DNA of 64,000 bases from positions 1 to 64,000 of the forward strand of contig CANMSN010000014.1 in the NCBI GenBank assembly GCA_947500585.1, given 5' to 3'. The translations under genes were made by a program, and so were the position numbers. The stretch is from an uncultured Flavobacteriaceae bacterium. Lineage in GTDB: Bacteria > Bacteroidota > Bacteroidia > Flavobacteriales > Flavobacteriaceae. The notes beneath the pieces are model-generated. The model did not search any database. It saw nothing but the letters and a program-made list of their open reading frames with translations, and was not told the DNA's origin. Shown here one piece after another: positions 1 to 9,048 of the stretch (positions within the stretch are counted from its first letter, which is position 1; each line of letters begins with the position of its first letter).

Positions 1-83
1 CGTGTAATAAGGCATTAACTTAAAGACCGTTTTAGTTCTCCTCTTTTCTTCTATGAAATTAATAAATCAAAGTAAAGGAGACC

Positions 84-93
84 GTTGGGCATA
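84..93 (+). repeat. Left inverted box of a cassette-like locus
   Basis: The box GTTGGGCATA lies just upstream of the first gene and is the exact reverse complement of the box at 802-811 just downstream. It is followed by ATAATTTGAGAAAAATGAG, nearly the same leader that follows the matching box of the gene at 61238-62248. The first seven bases fit the integron core GTTRRRY. No integrase gene is in the window, so the link to integrons is only a resemblance. Confidence 0.55.
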
Positions 94-104
94 ATTTGAG
101 AAAA

Positions 105-797
105 ATGAGGAAAATACTGACTATTTTGCTAATCGGAATTACTAATTACGTGTTTTCACAATCATCTAGATAAATTGATTCTATTTCTAATTCAATGTGT
201 GAATACTTAAAACAAGTAGATATTAAAAAAGAAACAAATCGTCAGAAAATTGCATTTGAAAAAATTTCTCTTTATGAGAAACACCTTTACCCTTATTTGA
301 GAAAAACATTCAAAACAAGAACAAAAGAAGCGGAAAATATTGAACAAAAAATCAATTATAGATTACAAAGAAATTGTTCTGAATTTAGATACTTGACTAA
401 CAAAATAGAAAAACCGAATGAAAAATTTTCTGAAATAAATGAAAAGCCAAAATCTACAATTTCCAAAAAGGAAATAGAAGAATTTAAAGTCCAAAAAAAC
501 TTTTATTATTTCGAAAAACCTAAAGATACCATAAAAGCTTATGTTGTTATGAGTGACGGAAAATGGGAAAACCTATTACCTGATAAGACTTTTTGTAAAA
601 TGGAATATAAATGGATTAGTGAGAATGAATATGAATTAGTTTTTATAGAAAGTAATAATGAATTTATGTCTGATTTTAGTGCAAAAGGAGATAAATACGT
701 TCATAAGGTTTTATCTAAAGAAAATGGATTTTACAATATAAGTATCACTACTGAAAAACAAAATAATTTTACGAAATTTAAAATGTATTACGAATAA
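105..797 (+). pseudogene. Secreted hypothetical protein interrupted by a stop codon after its signal peptide
   Basis: I do not recognise the family. An ATG at 105 opens a clear Sec signal peptide (MRK, then a hydrophobic stretch ending VFSQ), but the frame meets TAA at 171-173, after 22 codons. The same frame then runs open from 174 to the stop at 795-797, with an internal ATG at 195 giving a 200-residue Lys/Glu-rich product. The natural reading is one secreted protein of about 230 residues with a single nonsense base. The 195 start would give a cytoplasmic product without a signal peptide, which seems unlikely to be the original form. The gene sits alone between inverted boxes at 84-93 and 802-811 and converges with the next operon. 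It could be expressed by readthrough, or the stop could be a sequencing error. Confidence 0.6.
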
Positions 798-801
798 AAA
801 C

Positions 802-811
802 TATGCCCAAC
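802..811 (+). repeat. Right inverted box of a cassette-like locus
   Basis: TATGCCCAAC, five bases after the stop codon of the first gene, is the perfect reverse complement of the box at 84-93. Its last seven bases fit the integron core RYYYAAC. It is followed by ATGCGTATAAAAC, which resembles the AAAGTATAAACC that follows the equivalent box of the locus at 61.2-62.3 kb when that locus is read in its gene direction. Confidence 0.55.
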
Positions 812-840
812 ATGCGTATAAAACAAATAAAAAACCTTTC

Positions 841-1731
841 TTAAACCGCAGGTCTAATATCGACTTCAACCTTCATTTTATTTTTACCACTACTATATAT
901 AACCCCCTTTAATGGTGGTACATCATAATAATCGCGCCCGTGCGCTACAATAATATGTTGGTTTTTTGGTATTTGGTTGTTTGTAGGATCAAAATCTACC
1001 CAACCAAATTTAGGGATATACATAGAAAACCAAGCGTGTGAAGCATCAGTACCAATTAATTTCTCTTTTCCTGGAGGCGGTAAGGTTTCAATATAACCAC
1101 TTACGTAACGGGCAGGAAGCCCAACAGATCTTAAACAAGCAATGCCTATTTGTGCAAAGTCTTGGCAAACGCCTTTTTTCTGCTCCATCACGTCTTGAAT
1201 TGGCGTTGCTACATTAGTCACATCAGTATTAAATTCAAAATCGTTAAATATGCGTTGCATGAGTTCAAAAGCGGCTTCAAAAATAGGTCGGTCTGGTTGA
1301 AACGAAACACTTGCATAAGCTTTAATTTCTGGTGATATTTTGGCAATAAGTATAGATTCTAAAACATATTGTTTTACGTCTAAAATCTCAGAATTCATAC
1401 TTTGCATTTCAAGTAAAGCTTCATTTAAAGTGATGCTTTTTCCAAAATCTGAGGTGTGAATATCAGGTTGTAAATTGCTGTTTCTTAAAACCTTACTTTT
1501 TGCTGTTACTTTTAATTCTTTATGAAATTTTTGTATGGAAAAACGTGTAACTGTATTACCAAAAAAATCTGTTCTTTCTGATATTTCAGTAGGTTTTGGG
1601 CTAATTTCTAATTCATAATCTAAAACCTCTTGTCCTAATAAATTTTTAGGCTTAATGGTTGCTATATTATGGCAAAATGTAACACCACTCTGGTATTTAT
1701 AGCTTGTTGTATGTGATAACTGATAAACCAT
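841..1731 (-). CDS. Transglutaminase-like protein (COG1305 type)
   Basis: A 296-residue protein with a bacterial transglutaminase N-terminal domain (about residues 1-90) and a transglutaminase-like cysteine-peptidase core. The catalytic triad is visible: Cys189 in KKGVCQDFA, His232 in SHAWF, and Asp248 in VDFDPT. Members of this family act as peptidases or amide-cleaving enzymes more often than as cross-linkers. There is no signal peptide, so it is probably cytoplasmic. Its ATG overlaps the stop codon of the upstream gene by one base (TAATG), which suggests translational coupling. It is the last gene of a three-gene operon with an ATP-grasp/alpha-E protein and a large transglutaminase-DUF2126 protein. 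The substrate is unknown. Confidence 0.88.
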   Translation of the reverse strand: MVYQLSHTTSYKYQSGVTFCHNIATIKPKNLLGQEVLDYELEISPKPTEISERTDFFGNTVTRFSIQKFHKELKVTAKSKVLRNSNLQPDIHTSDFGKSITLNEALLEMQSMNSEILDVKQYVLESILIAKISPEIKAYASVSFQPDRPIFEAAFELMQRIFNDFEFNTDVTNVATPIQDVMEQKKGVCQDFAQIGIACLRSVGLPARYVSGYIETLPPPGKEKLIGTDASHAWFSMYIPKFGWVDFDPTNNQIPKNQHIIVAHGRDYYDVPPLKGVIYSSGKNKMKVEVDIRPAV

Positions 1732-4292
1732 TATTGTAGCGGAAAGTTTTGATTAACCAACTGTGTTTGCTGGTAAGAATGATTAAAATATGTATCTGAA
1801 ATTGAAAGCGAGGTTTTATGTAATAAATCACTTAATTTAGAAAGGACATCTTCTAAATTTTCTCTTAACGTGTTATCTTCATTTAATGCAATTAACATAC
1901 CTGTATTTAAACCTTGAATAATAGTATTGGCTTCTGCTATTACAGATTGACATTCTGATAACTCACCATTGGTTTGCGAATGTGGTAATTGATTAATATC
2001 CTTTTGAATTCTTGCTAATTGATAAGTTAAAGATCTTGCGTATTTTTTATCGAGCACCAATAAATTAATTACATTTTCTATACTCAAATAAGATCGGTAA
2101 CTGTATCTGTAAATATTTAAACTTTCATGGCTTGTTAGAAGTGCTTCTAATATTTCATATTCTAATTGCTCATCATGTTTTACAACTATAAGAGCTCTAC
2201 ATTTTGCTATAGTTAAGCTGGCTTGCTCTGTTTGTAGGCCAATAAAATATAATAGTAAACCTTGATCTACTAAAATACTTTCTTCAATAAGCCCCATAAA
2301 AGCAATAAGTCGTGTTATAATATTATCCTGTAATTTTATTAGCGTTGAAACTGAATATTCTTGTGTTTTGTCATATTTATTCCATAATTTTTTAATGCCA
2401 TCAAAAACACGCCACATGTCCTTAGACCATAAATTGCGTAAAGAATAATATGAGTTGGTAAAACTCATTAGAGTTTGAGCTAAACTACCCATTCTAGTTT
2501 CATCAAAAATTAATGAATTTAGTTCCTTTAATGGATTGGCTAAAACAGCTTCTTTTCCTTTGCCTACAAAACCAGGAAGGGTATGCGTAATGGTAGTTAT
2601 AGCCTCAAAAATATATGTTAAGCTTTCAGCTTCTGTTTTGTTATTACTGTACTGCAAGGCGCTCATTCGGTTTAAACTCATACGCAATAATCTGGATGTG
2701 ATTAATGCCCTACCAAGATATCTTCCAGACCAAAATAAATTTTCAGCAGTATGACTTGGTAAATCGTTTATGTCTGATATGGTTTTATTTTGAGGCGTTG
2801 TATCCCAAGAATAATTCTGAATCATGCGTTCTTGCTGATCTGTAATCACCCAAAAATCTTTACTAATACCGCCTCTTTGATTGGAAACTCGTAGGTTTTC
2901 TCTTTCTGCGGCTACTCTAACTAATCCACCAGGCATTACACTATAAGTATCTTTTTTTGCAATGGCAAACGTTCTGCAGGCTACCTTTCTTGGTTCTAAT
3001 TTTCCGTTTACAAAATCTGGAGCAGTAGAAAATGATATTTTCTCTTGAGCTACAAAATTATAAGGATTAGCTAGTATGTTTCTTTTAAGGTTATTTAACT
3101 GTTCTTTATTTAAAAACTCACAAAAATAAATACTCTCTCTGTTAGATCTATCAATACGTTTTACAACAAAATTTGATAAATTTTCTAAAACATGATTCCT
3201 TTCTTTAGTTTGTCCACACCACCACGATGCTATTTGAGGTAATATTAAATCTTCATTTAAGAAATAATTGGAAATATTATTCATGAATGGAATAAGTCCC
3301 GAATTTTCTAAAACGCCACTTCCAATAGGGTTAACAACGGTTACGTTTTGCTGCCTAATCACATCTAACAAACCAGCAATACCTAAATACGAATCTTCTC
3401 TAAGCTCTAAAGGATCCATATAAACATCATCTACACGTCTTAAAATAACATCAACTTGTTTGAGTTCTTTTAAAGATTTCATCCAAACTTTGCCATTCCT
3501 TACGACTAAGTCATTACCTTGTACTAAAGGATATCCTAAAAATGACGACATGTAAGCATGCTCAAAATAAGTTTCGTTATGTGGTCCTGGTGTTAAAATA
3601 ACAATATTAGGATTTACAACGTTTGAAGGCGCAGAATTTATTAGCATCTGGCTAAAATCTTGGAAAAAACCAGTAGACTGTTTTACATTAATGCCCTTTA
3701 AAATATCTGGTGAAACACGATGTAAAGCGGCTCTGTTTTCTAGCGCATATCCCATTCCTGATGGTGCTTGTGTACGATCGTTAACCACCCACATCCTTCC
3801 ATCAGGACCTCTTGAAAGATCAGCAGAATGAATTAGTAAATTTTTAGTGGTATTATATTGAATTTGATCACATTGCCTTAAAAAGCCACGATGTGCAAAA
3901 ACAACTTCATGAGGAATAATCCCATTTTTTATAAGCTCTTGCTTCCCATAAATATCTTTTAAAACAAGGTTTAAAATTTCGGCACGTTGAATAATCCCTT
4001 TTTCAATAGTTTGCCATTCTTTTTGATGAACAATAAATGGTACAATATTTAAATCCCAAGTGCGGTGTAAACCTTTGGGGTCGTTATAAACATTATAAGT
4101 AACCCCGTTTTCATCCATTAACCAGTTTATCTGGTTTTGTCGTGTTATAAGTTCTTCAGACCCTAATTTTGTAAGATTCTCTAAAAGCATTTCCCAATTA
4201 GGGTTAATGCTCATATTATCTTTCAATAATTCATCATAACCTCTTTCTTCCAAGAAGTAATTCTGAAATAATATATTAGATTCTGTTGTCAT
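1731..4292 (-). CDS. Circularly permuted ATP-grasp protein fused to an alpha-E domain
   Basis: An 853-residue protein in two parts. About residues 60-480 match the circularly permuted type-2 ATP-grasp family (DUF404/DUF407), with the recognisable stretches NDRTQAPSGMGYALENR and ILTPGPHNETYFEH. About residues 510-830 form a mainly helical alpha-E domain (DUF403), beginning near LPSHTAENLFWSGRYLGRA. In many bacteria these are two separate genes; here they are one. ATP-grasp enzymes join a carboxylate to an amine or thiol, so a peptide-ligase role is likely, with the transglutaminase-like partners processing or removing the product. The gene lies 9 bp after the 1110-residue gene and overlaps the next by one base. 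No signal peptide is seen. The substrate is not known. Confidence 0.85.
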   Translation of the reverse strand: MTTESNILFQNYFLEERGYDELLKDNMSINPNWEMLLENLTKLGSEELITRQNQINWLMDENGVTYNVYNDPKGLHRTWDLNIVPFIVHQKEWQTIEKGIIQRAEILNLVLKDIYGKQELIKNGIIPHEVVFAHRGFLRQCDQIQYNTTKNLLIHSADLSRGPDGRMWVVNDRTQAPSGMGYALENRAALHRVSPDILKGINVKQSTGFFQDFSQMLINSAPSNVVNPNIVILTPGPHNETYFEHAYMSSFLGYPLVQGNDLVVRNGKVWMKSLKELKQVDVILRRVDDVYMDPLELREDSYLGIAGLLDVIRQQNVTVVNPIGSGVLENSGLIPFMNNISNYFLNEDLILPQIASWWCGQTKERNHVLENLSNFVVKRIDRSNRESIYFCEFLNKEQLNNLKRNILANPYNFVAQEKISFSTAPDFVNGKLEPRKVACRTFAIAKKDTYSVMPGGLVRVAAERENLRVSNQRGGISKDFWVITDQQERMIQNYSWDTTPQNKTISDINDLPSHTAENLFWSGRYLGRALITSRLLRMSLNRMSALQYSNNKTEAESLTYIFEAITTITHTLPGFVGKGKEAVLANPLKELNSLIFDETRMGSLAQTLMSFTNSYYSLRNLWSKDMWRVFDGIKKLWNKYDKTQEYSVSTLIKLQDNIITRLIAFMGLIEESILVDQGLLLYFIGLQTEQASLTIAKCRALIVVKHDEQLEYEILEALLTSHESLNIYRYSYRSYLSIENVINLLVLDKKYARSLTYQLARIQKDINQLPHSQTNGELSECQSVIAEANTIIQGLNTGMLIALNEDNTLRENLEDVLSKLSDLLHKTSLSISDTYFNHSYQQTQLVNQNFPLQ

Positions 4293-4301
4293 GCAATGTT
4301 T

Positions 4302-7300
4302 TTATTTTTTACGCAAATCTAATGTATTTGGGAATTCAAAATTAATAGGGAACTCTTTATATTTAAACTTTTTTAAACCATCTTGAGGCTCCACATTTCT
4401 AACAGGAATATCAACGTCTAAATTGGTTTCTTGTACCGCTTCAATTTCGCCTTGCGAATGGCCGAATTCCCAAAAACGGTTAATACGTCTGGATTCAGCT
4501 TCGTAACTATTTACAGGATAAGTTTCGTAAGAACGCCCTCCAGGATGTGCTACAAAATACGTGCAACCTCCTATGGATCGTCTATTCCAAGTATCTACAA
4601 TATCAAAAACCAGAGGTGTATCAACACCAATAGTAGGGTGCAATGCAGAATACGGATCCCATGCTTTATAACGCACTCCAGAAACAAATTCACCATTAAC
4701 GGAAGTATTCCTAAGATTTATTTTCAATCCATTACAAGTTAATACATACCTGTCATTATTAAAATTTGATACTTTAACTTGTACACGTTCTAGAGAGGAA
4801 TCTACATATCTTGCAGTGCCGCCGCCAGTCATTTCTTCACCTAAAACATTCCAAGGTTCAATGGCTGCTCTTAGTTCTAAATGGATTTCATTGATTTCAA
4901 CCATACCATGCAATGGGAATCTGAATTCAAAAAATGGATTAAACCAATCTTCTTTAAAACGGTAACCTGCTTTATTAAGCTGAGAAACAATATCTTTAAT
5001 ATCTTCTCTTACGTAGTGTTCAATTAAAAATTTATCATGTAATTCTGTTCCCCAACGTACTAAATTATGCTCATAAGGTTTTTTCCAGAACCAAGCTACA
5101 AGGGTTCTTACCAATAAGTTTTGCATTAAACTCATTTGTGCATGTGGAGGCATATCAAAAGCACGTAATTCTAGAATACCTAAGCGCCCTGAAGAAGAAT
5201 CTGGTGAATATAGTTTATCAATACAAAACTCTGCTCGGTGCGTATTTCCTGTAAGATCGGTTAATAAATGTCTAAATAATCTGTCGGTTAACCAAAAAGG
5301 AACATCACCATCTTTTGGTATTTGACTAAATGCGATTTCTAACTCATATAGATTTTCCATTCGCGCTTCATCTATTCGTGGCGCCTGACTAGTAGCACCA
5401 ACAAACGCTCCAGAAAATAAATAAGAAAGCCCTGGGTGATGTTGCCAAAACGTTAGTAAACTTCGTAATAAACTTGGTTTGCGTAAAAGCGGACTATCTG
5501 CAGGCGATAGACCTCCTAAAGTCACATGATTACCACCACCAGTGCCAGTATGCTTGCCATCTAGCATGAATTTCTCGGTACCTAAACGCGATTGTTTTGC
5601 TTCTTCATAAAGGGTAAATGTATTTTCAACAAGTTCTTCCCAATTTTTTGCAGGATGCACATTCACTTCAATAACTCCTGGATCTGGAGTGATTTTTAAG
5701 GATTCTAATCTATGATCTTTTGGTGCGCTGTAACCTTCTAAAATAACAGGGATAGACAGGTATTTTGCAGTAGCTTCAATGGAAGCTAATAAATCCAAAA
5801 ATATTTCAGCACTATCTACAGGAGGAAGGAATAAGTATAATTTTTCATCTCTTATTTCAGCGCAAAGTGCGGTTCTTATAAAATATTCTTTTTTAGGAGG
5901 GTTGAGCTTATTTCCTATAAAGTTATAGTATCTGTTATTTGCAATTTTCCTGTAACTCGGAAATCTACCTTTTACAGCAAATTGGTCAGGATCGTATTTT
6001 GGGAATTCTTCATACTCTGGTTTTTCAATAAGAGAATCTAACGGAAGCCTTAATCCAACAGGTGAATTACCAGGAGTTAGAAAAATATGATTCCGTCTGA
6101 ATACCCATTCACAAGTATACCATGTTTCAGCTGAATTGTTTAAGGGTAAAACATACCCTGTGGGTTTTGATGTGCCTTTTTCTAAGATTTCCCCTAATTT
6201 TTTTCTTATTAATGCGTTGTCCTTATCTTTTGTGGGGTCTATATCTATAGGCATTTTGCCTTCTTCCCAAAGAAAATAGAATGCATCTTCAAAAGTGGGT
6301 GCTATGGTTTTATTTGTAATGCCTAAATACTTAGTAAGTGTTTCTAAAAAGAGTTTATCTGCGTTTTCTGGAACTTTAGTTTTTTCTGCAAATAATGATA
6401 AAAGTGTTTTATCGTGCCATATATTTCTGCCGTCTTTTCGCCAACATATTTCCATGCCCCACCTTGGTAATGGTTCACCTGGATACCATTTTCCTTGTGC
6501 ATTGTGTAAAAAGCCACCTTTTCCAAACTTGGAGAACAATCGTTTAGTAAGGTCAGCGGCAAGTGCTCTTTTATGTTCACCATCGGCAGCTGTATTCCAC
6601 TCTGGCGATTCCATATCATCAATAGACACAAAGGTAGGTTCGCCACCCATGGTTAGTCTAACATCACCTTTTTCTAATTCTTTTTCAACTTTAAAACCGA
6701 GTTTGTAAATATCATTCCATTGTTCATCCGTATAGGGTTTTGTAACTCTGGGTGACTCAAAAATTCGAGTTACGGAATTCTTAAAAAAGAATTCGGTTTC
6801 ACAAACATCGGTCATACCAGATACTGGCGCAGCGCTTTCAAATGAAGGTGTACAGGCTAAAGGAATATGGCCTTCGCCAGCTAATAAACCAGATGTTGCA
6901 TCAAAACCAATCCATCCTGCTCCTGGTAAGTATACTTCTGCCCAAGCATGTAAATCTGTAAAATCTTCTTCCGGACCAGAAGGACCATCTAATGATTTTT
7001 CATCAGATTTTAATTGCACTAAATATCCTGAAACAAATCGCGCACCAAAACCTAAATGACGCAGTGCTTGAACGAATAACCAAGCATAGTCTCTACAAGA
7101 TCCGCTTTTTTGCTCAAGGGTTTCTTCACAGGTTTGTACACCTGGATCTAATCTTATATTGTAATTTAAGTATTCGTATATTTTTTTATTAATATCTATT
7201 AAAAAGTAAATCGTTTTTCTGGGTGTTTTATCAACACTCTTAACGAAATCCATTAGTAGTTTCCCGCGCTCAGTTATCTCTAAATAGGGGAGTAGCTCTT

Positions 7301-7634
7301 TTTTTATGGTTTCTGAATATTCAAAAGGAAATTCTTCGGCAGATTCTTCAACAAAAAAGTCAAACGGGTTTATAGTTTTTAGATCAGCAATAATTTCAAC
7401 GTCTATAGTTAATTCTTTTGTTTTTTCTGGAAAAATTAAACGCGCTAAATAATTTCCAAAAGGATCTTGCTGCCAATTAAAAAACTGGTTTTCAGGTGTT
7501 ATTTTTATGGAATAGGCTTCAATGGGTGTTCTGCTGTGTGGTGCTGGTCGTAATCTGAATATATGTGGAGACAAGTTTACCAATCTGTCGTATTTATATT
7601 TTGTTTTGTGTGAGATTACTATTTTTAAAGCCAT
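4302..7634 (-). CDS. Transglutaminase N-terminal / DUF2126 large protein
   Basis: A 1110-residue protein. The N-terminal 290 residues repeat the transglutaminase architecture of the last gene in the operon, with Cys in QKSGSCRDYAW, His in DLHAWAEVY and Asp in GWIGFDATSG. The rest, from about residue 300, is the DUF2126 region (COG4196), with conserved runs such as LTMGGEPTFVSIDD, GGGNHVTLGG, and ELRAFDMPPHAQMSL. From family knowledge, DUF2126 has been proposed to be an amidoligase-type domain. It is the first gene of the operon, 9 bp before the ATP-grasp gene. A Lys follows at residue 3 and there is no signal peptide, so it is probably cytoplasmic. Function is predicted from domains only. Confidence 0.85.
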   Translation of the reverse strand: MALKIVISHKTKYKYDRLVNLSPHIFRLRPAPHSRTPIEAYSIKITPENQFFNWQQDPFGNYLARLIFPEKTKELTIDVEIIADLKTINPFDFFVEESAEEFPFEYSETIKKELLPYLEITERGKLLMDFVKSVDKTPRKTIYFLIDINKKIYEYLNYNIRLDPGVQTCEETLEQKSGSCRDYAWLFVQALRHLGFGARFVSGYLVQLKSDEKSLDGPSGPEEDFTDLHAWAEVYLPGAGWIGFDATSGLLAGEGHIPLACTPSFESAAPVSGMTDVCETEFFFKNSVTRIFESPRVTKPYTDEQWNDIYKLGFKVEKELEKGDVRLTMGGEPTFVSIDDMESPEWNTAADGEHKRALAADLTKRLFSKFGKGGFLHNAQGKWYPGEPLPRWGMEICWRKDGRNIWHDKTLLSLFAEKTKVPENADKLFLETLTKYLGITNKTIAPTFEDAFYFLWEEGKMPIDIDPTKDKDNALIRKKLGEILEKGTSKPTGYVLPLNNSAETWYTCEWVFRRNHIFLTPGNSPVGLRLPLDSLIEKPEYEEFPKYDPDQFAVKGRFPSYRKIANNRYYNFIGNKLNPPKKEYFIRTALCAEIRDEKLYLFLPPVDSAEIFLDLLASIEATAKYLSIPVILEGYSAPKDHRLESLKITPDPGVIEVNVHPAKNWEELVENTFTLYEEAKQSRLGTEKFMLDGKHTGTGGGNHVTLGGLSPADSPLLRKPSLLRSLLTFWQHHPGLSYLFSGAFVGATSQAPRIDEARMENLYELEIAFSQIPKDGDVPFWLTDRLFRHLLTDLTGNTHRAEFCIDKLYSPDSSSGRLGILELRAFDMPPHAQMSLMQNLLVRTLVAWFWKKPYEHNLVRWGTELHDKFLIEHYVREDIKDIVSQLNKAGYRFKEDWFNPFFEFRFPLHGMVEINEIHLELRAAIEPWNVLGEEMTGGGTARYVDSSLERVQVKVSNFNNDRYVLTCNGLKINLRNTSVNGEFVSGVRYKAWDPYSALHPTIGVDTPLVFDIVDTWNRRSIGGCTYFVAHPGGRSYETYPVNSYEAESRRINRFWEFGHSQGEIEAVQETNLDVDIPVRNVEPQDGLKKFKYKEFPINFEFPNTLDLRKK

Positions 7635-7864
7635 AAAGATGTTTGGTTTATAAAACTAATTTTAGATAAAAGTTGAATATAAAAATACACTATTTTTCTA
7701 GGTTTTAGTGTATTATATTTAAAATTAGAAGATAATGTTTAAATATTTGACAGTCTATAAATATTGACTATTTAAATAATGACATAATGAATTTTAGACA
7801 CTATTATTTTAATATTGTTTAATAGAAGATTAACAGATTAAAGATAAATTATTCTAAACTCTGT

Positions 7865-8905
7865 TTATGAATTGTAAACCCTGTTTTCTTGCTCATTTAC
7901 CCTAATAAATGTCGTGCGCTTTGTGAGTTCTTTTAATCGTGAAGCCCCAACATAAGTGCAAGTACTTCGTAAACCACCTAAAATATCCTGCAATGTGTTA
8001 TCAACGTCACCTTTAAACAGAACTTCTACTGTTTTTCCTTCACTTGCTCTATATTCAGCAACACCACCTACATGCTTTTTCATGGCAGTAGATGAGCTCA
8101 TACCATAAAATTTACGATAGGGTTTTCCGTTTTTCTCAATAATTTCACCACCACTTTCTGTATGACCAGCAAGCATACCACCTAACATCACAAAATCAGC
8201 ACCAGCACCAAAAGCTTTGGCAATATCGCCAGGGCTTGAACATCCACCATCACTTATTATTTGTCCGTCTAATCCATGCGCTGCATCTGCACATTCAATA
8301 ATAGCCGAAAGTTGCGGATAGCCAACACCAGTTTTTACACGTGTTGTACAAACAGATCCAGGGCCAATACCAACTTTAACAATATCGGCACCTGAAAGTA
8401 GGAGTTCTTCCACCATTTCTCCTGTAACCACATTACCAGCAATAATTACTTTATCAGGATAAAGTGTTCTAGTTTGTTTTACAAAATCAGCAAAATGTTC
8501 AGAATATCCATTAGCAACATCTATACATATAAACTTTATGGAAGGGTGAAACTCTAAAATAGAAGCTAGTTTTTTAGAATCATTCTCACTAATGCCCGTA
8601 CTTACAGCTATATTTTTTTCTAAACCTTCAGATAAATTAGATAAAAACACTTGCCAATCATTAATTGAATAATGTTTATGTATTGCAGTAAATAAATTTT
8701 TATTAGTAATTGCTCTAGCCATTTCAAATGTGCCAACAGTATCCATGTTTGCTGCCATAATGGGGATTCCTGTCCAAGTATAAGGGCTGTGTAAAAATTT
8801 AAAACTTCGTTCTAATGTAACTTGAGATCTGCTTTTTAAAGTTGATCGTTTAGGACGAATCATGACATCTTTAAATCCCAGTTTTATATCGTTTTCTATT
8901 CGCAT
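7865..8905 (-). CDS. guaC: GMP reductase
   Basis: GMP reductase converts GMP to IMP with NADPH and release of ammonia, returning guanine nucleotides to the purine pool. The 346-residue length is typical of the GuaC1 type. It has the IMPDH/GMPR TIM barrel without CBS domains. The catalytic Cys is at residue 186 in GPGSVCTTR, the same number as in the E. coli enzyme, followed by the GDR-like [25 protein letters not shown] phosphate-binding region. It stands alone, divergent from the sensor kinase at 9049. guaA and purC lie elsewhere in this window and are not linked in an operon. The absence of a CBS pair and the GMPR-type C-terminus argue against GuaB. Confidence 0.93.
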   Translation of the reverse strand: MRIENDIKLGFKDVMIRPKRSTLKSRSQVTLERSFKFLHSPYTWTGIPIMAANMDTVGTFEMARAITNKNLFTAIHKHYSINDWQVFLSNLSEGLEKNIAVSTGISENDSKKLASILEFHPSIKFICIDVANGYSEHFADFVKQTRTLYPDKVIIAGNVVTGEMVEELLLSGADIVKVGIGPGSVCTTRVKTGVGYPQLSAIIECADAAHGLDGQIISDGGCSSPGDIAKAFGAGADFVMLGGMLAGHTESGGEIIEKNGKPYRKFYGMSSSTAMKKHVGGVAEYRASEGKTVEVLFKGDVDNTLQDILGGLRSTCTYVGASRLKELTKRTTFIRVNEQENRVYNS

Positions 8906-9001
8906 ATGTGTTTAAATAATGAGAATTAAAAATACATTTTTTGAATTAGAAACTTAATAAATTTTCAAAAAAGTTATAATTACTAATTAGAGTTAATAGT
9001 T

Positions 9002-9031
9002 TTGCCATTTAGCATAATTATAATATGTTTG
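9002..9031 (+). promoter_or_regulatory. Bacteroidota-type promoter for the hybrid kinase gene
   Basis: TTG at 9002-9004, a 19-base spacer and TATGTTTG at 9024-9031 match the flavobacterial consensus TTG-N19-TAnnTTTG exactly. The start codon at 9049 lies 17 bases further on, giving a very short leader. Confidence 0.6.
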
Positions 9032-9048
9032 TTTAAATTAGCCAATGC

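Noticed and set aside
84-811. Calling the boxed gene a true integron cassette
   Set aside because: No integrase gene, no complete attC hairpin in view, and the second boxed locus does not fit GTTRRRY, so only a resemblance is claimed.
4431-7192. Plus-strand open frames within the transglutaminase/DUF2126 gene
   Set aside because: They are opposite-strand shadows of a well-supported 1110-codon gene.
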